From NCBI GenBank assembly GCA_007133465.1, contig SLMP01000008.1, positions 1 to 35,974 on the forward strand: DNA of 35,974 bases. The letters are read 5' to 3'. Shown here in pieces: positions 14,993 through 21,408 of the stretch. This DNA comes from Nitriliruptoraceae bacterium. GTDB lineage: Bacteria > Actinomycetota > Nitriliruptoria > Nitriliruptorales > Nitriliruptoraceae. A model generated the notes under the pieces. It searched no databases. It had not been told where the DNA came from and saw only the letters and a list, made by a program, of their open reading frames with translations. Each line of letters begins with the position of its first letter. Position 1 is the stretch's first letter. Made by a program: the position numbers and the translations under genes.

Positions 14993-15646
14993 TCAGGCGA
15001 TGCGCGGGGGCGCCAGCGGTGCCGTCACCTCCCAGGCGGCCAGCAGTCGGCGCGTGGCGGGACCGACCGGCGCGTCGCGCAGCGCCGTGAGATCCGCCAC
15101 CGTGTCCACGTCGTAGGCGGCGCCGGCGCGATGGACGGTGCCCGCGGTGACGCCGGCGCGCCGGGCGAGCGCCAGGTGCTTCCTGGCGGAGCTCACCCCG
15201 TAGCGCGTCGGGATGACGCCGGCCGGGCGGCGCACCAGCACGCCGGTGCCGCCGTCGGCCGTCGGCGCGACCACCACGTCGGCGTCGTCCGCGCGGACGG
15301 CGGCCACGTCGGCGGCGGTCAGTCGGGGCAGGTCGGCCGCGACCACGAGGAGCTCCGGACGGGGTCCGAGCCGGGCGGCGGCAGCGCGCAGGGCGCCGTC
15401 CAGCGTCGCGACGTCCGGGGGATCGATCAGGGCGTCCAGCCCGAGCGCCGCGGCCGCCGCGGCGGCGGCAGGGCCGCCGGCGACCACCACGACCTCGTCG
15501 ACCGGTGCGGTCGCCAGCGCCGTGGCGACGTCCGCCAGCATCGCGCCGGCGAGGCTCGCGCGCGCGGCAGGGGAGAGGTGCGTCGCCAGTCGGGTCTTGC
15601 CACGACCTGGCGAGCGGAGCGGGACCAGCACGGTGCAGGTGGACAT
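14993..15646 (-). CDS. cofC: Phosphoenolpyruvate/2-phospholactate guanylyltransferase, F420 biosynthesis
   Basis: This 217-residue nucleotidyltransferase of the CofC/FbiD family activates 2-phospholactate or phosphoenolpyruvate with GTP for coenzyme F420 assembly. The N-terminus MSTCTVLVPLRSPGRGKTRL carries the nucleotide-binding P-x-K/R-x-x-x-x-G-K-T-R-L pattern. LLVVAADLPRLT holds the metal-binding aspartate, and PTADGGTGVLVRRP is the substrate loop. I chose ATG 15646 because a -10 element (TAGGAT) ends 7 bases before it; the ATG at 15655 overlaps that -10 and would be untranscribed. It is divergent from gpsA, as in mycobacteria, where fbiD neighbours gpdA2. Its presence implies F420-dependent oxidoreductases elsewhere in the genome. 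Confidence 0.9.
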   Translation of the reverse strand: MSTCTVLVPLRSPGRGKTRLATHLSPAARASLAGAMLADVATALATAPVDEVVVVAGGPAAAAAAAALGLDALIDPPDVATLDGALRAAAARLGPRPELLVVAADLPRLTAADVAAVRADDADVVVAPTADGGTGVLVRRPAGVIPTRYGVSSARKHLALARRAGVTAGTVHRAGAAYDVDTVADLTALRDAPVGPATRRLLAAWEVTAPLAPPRIA

Positions 15647-15653
15647 CACCGGC

Positions 15654-15677
15654 ATCCTAGGAGCGGCCGACTAGGGT
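15654..15677. promoter_or_regulatory. Back-to-back cofC and gpsA promoters
   Basis: The minus-strand -10 of cofC (TAGGAT, 15654-15659) and the plus-strand -10 of gpsA (TAGGGT, 15672-15677) are only 12 bases apart. Each promoter's upstream contact region lies over the other's -10 and start site. The cofC transcript would be leaderless; gpsA would have a leader of about 40 bases with a GGGAG ribosome site. Confidence 0.5.
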
Positions 15678-15723
15678 CGTCGCACGCAGGGTGGGTGGGC
15701 CACGGCGTGACGGGAGTTCCACG

Positions 15724-16737
15724 ATGACGACGGCAGCGGTCATGGGGGCAGGGTCCTGGGGGACGGCGTTCGCGGCCATGTGCGCGGACGCGGGCACCAC
15801 GACCACCCTGTGGTCGCGGGACCCCGACCAGGTGGCGGAGATCGCGGAACGGCGCACCAACGCGGCGTACCTCCCGGACGTGACCCTGCCCGAGCCGCTC
15901 GGCGCCACCGACGATCCGGAGGAGGCGGTCGCTGGCGCCGACGTCGTGGTCATCGCGATCCCCTCGACGGGCGTCGTCGAGCAGCTCACCAACTGGGGCT
16001 CGCGCATCGCGCCCGAGGCCACGATCGTCAGCCTGGTCAAGGGCGTGGACGTCGCGTCGCGCCGGTTCGGCAGCCAGCTGATCGCCGGCACGGTGGACGT
16101 CGACCCCGACCGGGTCGTGGTGATCAGCGGGCCGAACCTCGCCGCCGAGTGCGCGCGCCGGCAGCCTGCCGCCACGGTGTCGGCCAGCCCGGACCTCGGC
16201 CGGGCCGAGCAGGTCCAGGCGATGGTCATGTCCGGCTACTTCCGGGTCTACACCAACCGGGACAAGGTCGGGGTCGAGGTGGCCGGCGCGGCCAAGAACG
16301 TGATGGCGTTGGCCGCCGGCATGGCGCACGGGATGGGCTTCGGCGACAACACCAAGGCGATGGTCGTCACCCGCGGCCTCGCGGAGATGACCCGTCTCGG
16401 GGTGGCGCTCGGTGGGCAGCCGCTGACCTTCTCCGGGCTGGCGGGGGTCGGTGACCTCGTCGCGACCTGCACGTCCCCCCGGTCGCGCAACCGGACCGTC
16501 GGGGAGCGCCTCGGTCAGGGCGAGGCCCTCGACGACATCATCGCGTCGATGAACATGGTCGCGGAGGGGGTCAAGTCCTCGCAGGCGATCCTCGGCATCG
16601 CCGCGGATGTCGGGGTGGACATGCCGTTGGCCCGCGGCGTGGTCGGTGTCTGCCACGAGGGGCTGGACCCGGCGGAGATGGTCGGCCAGCTGATGACCCG
16701 CTCGGCCAAGACCGAGCTGTACGGGATCGAGTCCTGA
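15724..16737 (+). CDS. gpsA: NAD(P)H-dependent glycerol-3-phosphate dehydrogenase
   Basis: This 337-residue cytosolic enzyme reduces dihydroxyacetone phosphate to sn-glycerol 3-phosphate for phospholipid synthesis. The N-terminal Rossmann fold has MGAGSWGTAFA (8-16), and SGPNLAAECARRQPAA marks the substrate region. The C-terminal helical domain has the catalytic lysine in AGAAKNVMALAAGM, followed by GFGDNTKAMVVTRGLAEM and LAGVGDLVATC with the family's R-N-R segment. Length is typical. The ATG at 15724 follows GGGAG. It sits divergent to cofC, and in mycobacteria the next gene is ddl; here four other genes lie between gpsA and ddl. Confidence 0.96.
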   Translation: MTTAAVMGAGSWGTAFAAMCADAGTTTTLWSRDPDQVAEIAERRTNAAYLPDVTLPEPLGATDDPEEAVAGADVVVIAIPSTGVVEQLTNWGSRIAPEATIVSLVKGVDVASRRFGSQLIAGTVDVDPDRVVVISGPNLAAECARRQPAATVSASPDLGRAEQVQAMVMSGYFRVYTNRDKVGVEVAGAAKNVMALAAGMAHGMGFGDNTKAMVVTRGLAEMTRLGVALGGQPLTFSGLAGVGDLVATCTSPRSRNRTVGERLGQGEALDDIIASMNMVAEGVKSSQAILGIAADVGVDMPLARGVVGVCHEGLDPAEMVGQLMTRSAKTELYGIES

Positions 16738-16794
16738 CGCGGGGCGCGGGGTGGCGGTGACGATGCGGGGGACGCGACGGCCCGGGGACGGCTC

Positions 16795-17385
16795 GTGAGG
16801 CCCGGGCTGGTGGTCGTGCTCGACGGCGCCTCCGGCGTCGGCAAGACGCACACGCTGCGGGGGCTGCAGAAGGCGTGGCCGCGGGTGCGGCAGGGGCCGC
16901 TGCTCGACGTCGGCCTCGATCGCACGCTCGACGCGTTCGGGCCGCGGACCCTGCCGCGCTGGTGGGACCTGATCCAGCGGTGCGACCCCCCGCCTCCCGC
17001 CGACCCGGGGCGGGTCAGCTGGGGACCGCTCGGCCGCGAGCTGGTCACGGGCATGCACCAGGTCGCCGCGACCTGGGCGCGGACCGGGTTCGACGTGGTG
17101 GTCGAGCACGTCCTGCTCGACCGGACGACGGCGACCGACCTGCCGAAGGCGCTGACCGGACTGCCCGTCCTGCACGTCGGCCTGGTGTGCGACGAGGACG
17201 TCCTCGAGGCGCGCGAGGCCGAGCGCCGGCGGCGAACCCTGGGGCTGGCGGTCGCCCAGCAGCGGCAGACCGCGGACGTGGCGGCGCGGCACGTGGTGCT
17301 CGACACGACCATGGCCACCACCGAGGAGCTCGTCGAGGAGCTGCTCCTGGCGGTGGGGGAGCGCTTCGGTCTCGAGGTCCGGTGA
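16795..17385 (+). CDS. CPT-like P-loop kinase (chloramphenicol phosphotransferase family)
   Basis: This 196-residue P-loop protein has Walker A GASGVGKT at residues 11-18. D39 in DVGLDRTLD and the WWDLIQRCDPP segment are placed as in the CPT family, whose founding member phosphorylates chloramphenicol. VVVEHVLLDRTTA forms the second strand. The lid-like arginine-rich segment EAREAERRRRTLGLA and a QQRQTADV region are also family features. Most CPT-like proteins in actinobacteria have no demonstrated drug target, so the substrate is unknown and a small-molecule kinase role is all I claim. The GTG at 16795 follows GGGGACGG. It is 57 bases after gpsA, so may be co-transcribed, and convergent with the SDR gene. 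Confidence 0.75.
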   Translation: MRPGLVVVLDGASGVGKTHTLRGLQKAWPRVRQGPLLDVGLDRTLDAFGPRTLPRWWDLIQRCDPPPPADPGRVSWGPLGRELVTGMHQVAATWARTGFDVVVEHVLLDRTTATDLPKALTGLPVLHVGLVCDEDVLEAREAERRRRTLGLAVAQQRQTADVAARHVVLDTTMATTEELVEELLLAVGERFGLEVR

Positions 17386-17404
17386 CGCGACGGCCAGTGG
17401 CGGG

Positions 17405-18322
17405 TCAGTCGAACGTCAGACCGAGCGCCTGCACGATCTTGGCCGTCTGCTCGCCGACCCCCCGGGTGAACTCCGCGGCGCCGGGACCGACCCGGTTGAG
17501 CTCCTCCCACTGGTCGCCCACGTCCTCGGGCGTCGGGATGCCCTCGAAGGTGGTGCCCTCGCCCTCGAGGATCGCGACCCGGGCCATGTACCCGCCGCCG
17601 ACCGAGTAGACCCGGCCGGTGTCGGTGCACGCCTCCGAGGCGAGGTAGGCGACCAGCGGCGACACGTAGGAGGGTTCGAGCTTGTCGAGCAGCGCCGCCG
17701 GCATCACGTCCTCGGTCATCCGGGAGGCGGCGACCGGCGCGATCGCGTGGGCGGTGATGCCGTACTTCTCCCCCTCGATCGCGAGCGTGCGGGTCAAGCC
17801 GACCAGCCCGAGCTTCGCGGCCGAGTAGTTCGCCTGCCCGAAGTTGCCGTACAGGCCCGAACCCGACGAGGTGGTCACGATCCGGCCGTAGCCCTGCTCA
17901 CGCAGGTGGGCCCAGGCGGCCCGGGCGACGTGGAAGCCCCCGTAGAGGTGGACCTTCAGCACCAGGTCGAGCTGCGGCTCCTCGAGCTTGGCGAACGACG
18001 TGTCGCGCAGGATGCCCGCGTTGTTGACGACCACGTCGACCCGGCCGAACGCGTCCAGGGCGGTCCGGACGATCGCCTGACCGCCCTCCCACGTGTGCAC
18101 GCCGTCGTAGTTGGCGACCGCCTCGCCGCCGGCCGCCACGATCTCCTCGACGACGGCGTCGGCCATCTCCGAGCCCTGCCCGCTGCCGTCGCGGCTGCCG
18201 CCGAGGTCGTTGACCACGACCTTGGCGCCACGGCTCGCGAGCAGCAGGGCGTGGCTGCGGCCGAGGCCACCGCCGGCGCCGGTGACGATGGCGACACGGC
18301 CGTCGAAGTCGATCTGGGCCAC
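17405..18322 (-). CDS. SDR, (3R)-hydroxyacyl-CoA dehydrogenase of the MFE-2 type
   Basis: This 305-residue short-chain dehydrogenase has NAD(H)-binding TGAGGGLGR at 14-22, NNAG in the middle, the active-site Ser in TTSSGSGLYGNFGQ and YSAAK as the catalytic Tyr/Lys pair. The stretch KVVVNDLGGSRDGSG and the long C-terminal extension (EGIPTPEDVGDQWEELNR) are characteristic of the dehydrogenase domain of peroxisomal multifunctional enzyme 2 and its bacterial single-domain relatives, which act on 3-hydroxyacyl-CoAs. I prefer GTG 18322 (MAQIDFDGRVAIVTG) over ATG 18337 because the ribosome site GGAGGG lies between them, 5 bases before the GTG. A -10 candidate is at 18362-18367. It is convergent with the CPT-like gene. 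Confidence 0.85.
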   Translation of the reverse strand: MAQIDFDGRVAIVTGAGGGLGRSHALLLASRGAKVVVNDLGGSRDGSGQGSEMADAVVEEIVAAGGEAVANYDGVHTWEGGQAIVRTALDAFGRVDVVVNNAGILRDTSFAKLEEPQLDLVLKVHLYGGFHVARAAWAHLREQGYGRIVTTSSGSGLYGNFGQANYSAAKLGLVGLTRTLAIEGEKYGITAHAIAPVAASRMTEDVMPAALLDKLEPSYVSPLVAYLASEACTDTGRVYSVGGGYMARVAILEGEGTTFEGIPTPEDVGDQWEELNRVGPGAAEFTRGVGEQTAKIVQALGLTFD

Positions 18323-18361
18323 GGCGTCCCTCCCCATGCTGGTGTCCGTGCTGACCGGCCG

Positions 18362-18367
18362 AGCCTA
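18362..18367 (-). promoter_or_regulatory. Candidate -10 of the SDR gene
   Basis: TAGGCT on the minus strand lies within CCGTCGATAGGCTC, the same 14 bases found at the dapD promoter (6097-6109). It predicts a leader of about 33 bases. Confidence 0.5.
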
Positions 18368-18494
18368 TCGACGGGGGCTGTGCGGACCGGAAACGACGGG
18401 CGCCGTCCCGGCCAGCCGCGCGGCTGCGACGAACCTCGGGCATCCTGACCGGCACCCCGGGGCGGCCCACACCGCCGGTACGGAGGAACTGCGC

Positions 18495-19499
18495 GTGTCC
18501 TCGCTCGCCCACTCGCTCTGGTTCACCGAGGTCCGTCCGCCCTACGACGCCGCCTTCGCCACCGCACCCTGGTCGTTGGCGGTCGCGTTCGCGGCCGTCG
18601 TCGTCGCGGTGCTGTGGCGCTGGGCGGCGCGGTTCCTGCCGCGCCCGGAACTCGCGGTCCTGCGACCGCTCGGGCGGCTCGGACCCTGGATCCCGCGCCT
18701 GCTGGGCATCCACGCCGGCGTGTCGCTGCTGGCGCTCGCGGCCAGGCTCGAGTTCCTCGTCCCGACCCTCGCGCTGCCGGTCACCTGGTGGGGCATCGGA
18801 CTCGGGATCCTCGAAGGCATCGTCGGGGTGTGGCTGATCGCCGGGTGGCGGGTGCGCCCGGCCGCGTGGCTGCTCGTCGTCGCCGGCCCGCTCGGCATGC
18901 TCGGGTACGGCGTGATCCCGATCCTCGAGCGCGCGGACCTGCTGGCGATCGGGCTGTTCCTCGCCCTGCTGCCGCCGGACGACGCCCGGCCCGGGGGCCG
19001 CATCGTGGTCGACCCCGAGCGGGTCCGTGGCGCCCTGTTCGCCCTCCGCCTGCTCACCGGCGGCACGCTCATCCTGTTGGCCTACACGGAGAAGCTCGCC
19101 CGACCGGAGCTGTCGCTGGCCTTCCTCGATCGCTACCCGGCCTTCAACCTGCTGCAACTGGCCGGCGGCACCGTCGGCCTGGAGGTCGGCGATGTCGCCT
19201 TCGTCCGGTTCGCCGCCGGCGTGGAGATCCTCTTCGGGCTGTTGCTGATCTCCGGTGCGCTGCCCCAGCTGACCGTGCTGGCGGCCGGCATCCCCTTCAA
19301 CGCCACGCTGTTCTTCCTCGGTGCGACGGAGCTGATCGGCCACCTGCCGATCTACGGTGCGATGCTGGCGTTGCTCGTCTACGGCTGCCGCGACGACACC
19401 GCCCCCGTCTGCTCCTGGCTGCCTCGTCCGGACGGTGCGATGCGGACCCTGCCGGCGCGAGATCACCCGCTCCGAGGTTCCTCCGCCGCCGCCAGCTAG
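18495..19499 (+). CDS. DoxX-like multi-pass membrane protein
   Basis: This 334-residue integral membrane protein has about eight to nine hydrophobic segments. It resembles DoxX/DUF-type four-helix membrane units, possibly duplicated: the first half spans about 25-160 and the second about 170-310 (LRLLTGGTLILLAYTEKLARP and GVEILFGLLLISGALPQL are the clearest DoxX-like parts). There are no cytochrome ligands or transport motifs I recognise, so function is unknown. The GTG at 18495 follows a GGAGGA ribosome site 7 bases upstream. Its TAG stop is shared with the -10 of ddl. The C-terminal 40 residues are polar. Confidence 0.75.
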   Translation: MSSLAHSLWFTEVRPPYDAAFATAPWSLAVAFAAVVVAVLWRWAARFLPRPELAVLRPLGRLGPWIPRLLGIHAGVSLLALAARLEFLVPTLALPVTWWGIGLGILEGIVGVWLIAGWRVRPAAWLLVVAGPLGMLGYGVIPILERADLLAIGLFLALLPPDDARPGGRIVVDPERVRGALFALRLLTGGTLILLAYTEKLARPELSLAFLDRYPAFNLLQLAGGTVGLEVGDVAFVRFAAGVEILFGLLLISGALPQLTVLAAGIPFNATLFFLGATELIGHLPIYGAMLALLVYGCRDDTAPVCSWLPRPDGAMRTLPARDHPLRGSSAAAS

Positions 19500-19502
19500 G
19501 CT
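19497..19502 (+). promoter_or_regulatory. Candidate -10 of ddl
   Basis: TAGGCT overlaps the TAG stop codon of the membrane-protein gene and predicts a leader of about 70 bases for ddl. Confidence 0.45.
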
Positions 19503-19579
19503 CACCGCGCCGGACGCGGGTCCGGGGTGCGACGCAGCGGCGCTGCCCGTGGGAGGCGCGCGGACGGAGGCGGTCAGAC

Positions 19580-20647
19580 GTGAAGCGGGTCGCACTGCTC
19601 TACGGCGGCCGCTCCAGCGAGCACGCCATCTCGTGCCTGTCGGCGCGTTCGGTGCTCGCCGTGATCGACCGGGAGCGCTACGAGGTGCTGGCGGTCGGGA
19701 TCACCCGGGACGGCCGCTGGACGCTGACCGACGGGCGCATCGAGGCAGCCGCGGGCGAGCTGCCCGTCGTGCCGGACGACGGGCCGACGGTCGCGCTCGT
19801 CGGCACCCGCCGCGGCCCGCAGCTCGTGCAGGTCGACGACGCCGGACCGGGCACCGCCACCACCTCGCTCGGCCACGTCGACATCGCCTTCCCGCTGCTG
19901 CACGGGCCGTGGGGCGAGGACGGCACGGTGCAGGGTCTGCTCGCCACCGTCGGGGTCCCGTACGTGGGGGCGGACGTGACGGCCTCCTCGATCGGCATCG
20001 ACAAGGCGGCGATGAAGGCGAGCTTCGCGGCCCGGGGGCTCCCGCAGCTCGGCTACCTCGTCGTCGACCGCGCGCGCTGGGAGACGGCGCCGGCGGAGGT
20101 CACGGCCGAGCTCGAGGCGCGGCTGCCGACGCCGTGGTTCGTCAAGCCCGCCCGACAGGGCTCGTCGATCGGGATCAGCAAGGTCCGCGGCTCCGGCGAG
20201 CTGCCGTCGGCCATGGCGGAGGCCTTCGACCACGACGCCGTCGTGATCGTCGAGGAGGGCCTCGAGGGCGCGCGGGAGCTCGAGGTCGGGGTCCTCGGCC
20301 ACGAGGTGCTCGAGGTCACCGGGGTCGGGGAGATCGTCCCGTCGCACGAGTTCTACGACTTCGAGGCCAAGTACCTCGACGCCTCGGAGTTGCTGATCCC
20401 GGCGGACGTCCCGGTGGCCGTCGCGGAGCGCATCGACACCTTCGCGCGTGAGGCCTACCGGGCGATCGGGTGCCGGGGCCTGGCGCGGGTCGACTTCTTC
20501 GCCCGGCGTGACGGCAGCGTCGTCGTCAACGAGATCAACACGATCCCCGGCTTCACGCCCGCGTCGATGTTCCCGATGCTGTGGGCGGCGCAGGGCCTCG
20601 ACTACCGGGCGCTCGTGGACCGGTTGCTCGGTGATGCCGCGCGCTGA
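19580..20647 (+). CDS. ddl: D-alanine--D-alanine ligase
   Basis: This 355-residue ATP-grasp enzyme makes D-Ala-D-Ala for peptidoglycan. Family landmarks in order: LLYGGRSSEHAISCLSA near the N-terminus (active-site glutamate E14), HGPWGEDGTVQGLL, then SSIGIDKAAMK, FVKPARQGSSIGISKV, EEGLEGARELEVGVL, and the Mg-binding end VVNEINTIPGFTPASMFP. The Y/F selector loop region reads HEFYDFEAKYLD, as in D-Ala ligases rather than D-Ala-D-Lac types, so there is no vancomycin-resistance signature. The GTG at 19580 follows GGAGG. It ends in a palindrome shared with the convergent RAM-domain gene. Confidence 0.96.
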   Translation: MKRVALLYGGRSSEHAISCLSARSVLAVIDRERYEVLAVGITRDGRWTLTDGRIEAAAGELPVVPDDGPTVALVGTRRGPQLVQVDDAGPGTATTSLGHVDIAFPLLHGPWGEDGTVQGLLATVGVPYVGADVTASSIGIDKAAMKASFAARGLPQLGYLVVDRARWETAPAEVTAELEARLPTPWFVKPARQGSSIGISKVRGSGELPSAMAEAFDHDAVVIVEEGLEGARELEVGVLGHEVLEVTGVGEIVPSHEFYDFEAKYLDASELLIPADVPVAVAERIDTFAREAYRAIGCRGLARVDFFARRDGSVVVNEINTIPGFTPASMFPMLWAAQGLDYRALVDRLLGDAAR

Positions 20648-20668
20648 CGCGCCAGCGTGACGCGTCAG
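20644..20668. terminator. Bidirectional hairpin spanning both stop codons of ddl and the RAM gene
   Basis: CTGACGCG (20644-20651) and CGCGTCAG (20661-20668) are a perfect 8-base inverted repeat with a 9-base centre. The arms contain the ddl stop TGA (20645-20647) and the opposite-strand stop of the RAM gene (20665-20667). A symmetric stem between convergent genes fits a two-way transcription end. There is no U-run on either side. Confidence 0.6.
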
Positions 20669-20901
20669 AGGTTGACGATCGGGCAGGTCAGGGTGCGCGT
20701 GATGCCATCGACCGCCTGCAGCCGCGAAGCGACCATCCGTCCCAGGGCATCGATGTCCGCGGCGGTCGCCCTGACGATCACGTCGTACGGACCGGTGACG
20801 TCGTCGGCGGCGACCACGCCGGGCAGCTCGGCCACGGCGGTCGCGACCTCCGCCGCCTTCCCGAGCTCCGTCTGGATCAGGATGTAGGCCGAGACCTCCA
20901 C
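20665..20901 (-). CDS. Stand-alone Lrp/AsnC ligand-binding (RAM) domain protein
   Basis: This 78-residue protein consists only of the alpha/beta ligand-binding domain of Lrp/AsnC regulators, without the HTH: SAYILIQTELGKAAEVATAV, a GVVAADDVTGPYDVIVRA strand pair, and a closing ITRTLTCPIVNL. Such free-standing RAM domains form decamers that bind amino acids and may influence full-length Lrp proteins or enzymes. The GTG at 20901 is preceded by GGAGGGGAG, and a -10-like TAGCGT sits at 20933-20938. It lies between rpmB (same strand, upstream) and ddl (convergent). Confidence 0.85.
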   Translation of the reverse strand: MEVSAYILIQTELGKAAEVATAVAELPGVVAADDVTGPYDVIVRATAADIDALGRMVASRLQAVDGITRTLTCPIVNL

Positions 20902-20932
20902 GCGCTCCCCTCCGCTGTGGCGCGAGGGCGCG

Positions 20933-20938
20933 ACGCTA
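20933..20938 (-). promoter_or_regulatory. Candidate -10 of the RAM-domain gene
   Basis: TAGCGT on the minus strand in the 66-base gap after rpmB, giving a leader of about 25 bases that contains the ribosome site. Confidence 0.4.
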
Positions 20939-20967
20939 CCACCCGGGCTCGACCCGCGGCGGTGCCG

Positions 20968-21177
20968 TCAGTGCTTCGCGCTCTTCACCGGCGGGCGCTG
21001 GACCTTCCCGGCCTTGAGGCAGGAGGTGCACACGTCGAGCTTGACGCTCCGACCGTCCACGTAGGCGGTGACCCGCTGGATGTTGGGGCTCCAGCGCCGG
21101 CTGGACCGGCGGTGCGAGTGCGACACCTGCTTGCCGAACCACGGCTTCTTGTCGCAGAGCTGGCAGACGGCGGCCAT
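20968..21177 (-). CDS. rpmB: 50S ribosomal protein L28
   Basis: This 69-residue ribosomal protein has [15 protein letters not shown] at the start, [17 protein letters not shown] in the middle and [15 protein letters not shown] near the end. The two CxxC pairs (C5/C8 and the later CTSC) mark the zinc-binding C+ form, which many actinobacteria pair with a zinc-free paralogue controlled by Zur. The reading frame is open further upstream, but L28 begins at ATG 21177, with a GAAGG ribosome site 7 bases away. A -10-like TAGCCT at 21280-21285 gives a leader of roughly 95 bases. It is divergent from the DAK-domain gene, as in mycobacteria. Confidence 0.96.
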   Translation of the reverse strand: MAAVCQLCDKKPWFGKQVSHSHRRSSRRWSPNIQRVTAYVDGRSVKLDVCTSCLKAGKVQRPPVKSAKH

Positions 21178-21408
21178 GGGGGTGCCTTCGATCTCGGCCG
21201 GTGCGCACGAGGGTGGGAAGCGCAACCGGGGGACGAGCGGGAAGCGGGGCACGAACGACGGCCCCGCGGGTCGGCTGGCAGGCTACCAGCGACCCCCGGG
21301 TGGCGCGAGCGGGACCGTGGCACGGGCTAGGCTCGGCGGCCATTCGGGAGCCCGGGTGGGCGCATCGCCCGGGCGGGAGCGCAGAGCCGGGAGCGGAAGG
21401 CCGGGAGC
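21178..21408. promoter_or_regulatory. Divergent promoter region of rpmB and the DAK-domain gene
   Basis: It holds a minus-strand TAGCCT at 21280-21285 for rpmB and a plus-strand TAGGCT at 21328-21333 for the DAK-domain gene, their -10 elements 42 bases apart. Both leaders are long, about 95 and 70 bases. I see no clear leader-peptide or riboswitch structure. Confidence 0.45.

Noticed and set aside
15647-15655. cofC start at the ATG ending at 15655
   Set aside because: That ATG overlaps the -10 hexamer of the cofC promoter and would not be in the transcript; the ATG at 15646 is 7 bases downstream of the -10.
16795-17385. Chloramphenicol resistance call for the CPT-like kinase
   Set aside because: Only the family resemblance is visible; most family members have no shown drug substrate and there is no resistance context.
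18323-18337. SDR start at the ATG at 18337
   Set aside because: The ribosome site GGAGGG lies inside this extension and points to the GTG at 18322.
19580-20647. D-Ala-D-Lac (vancomycin-resistance) ligase
   Set aside because: The selector-loop region and neighbours fit an ordinary D-Ala-D-Ala ligase and no vanH or vanX is present.
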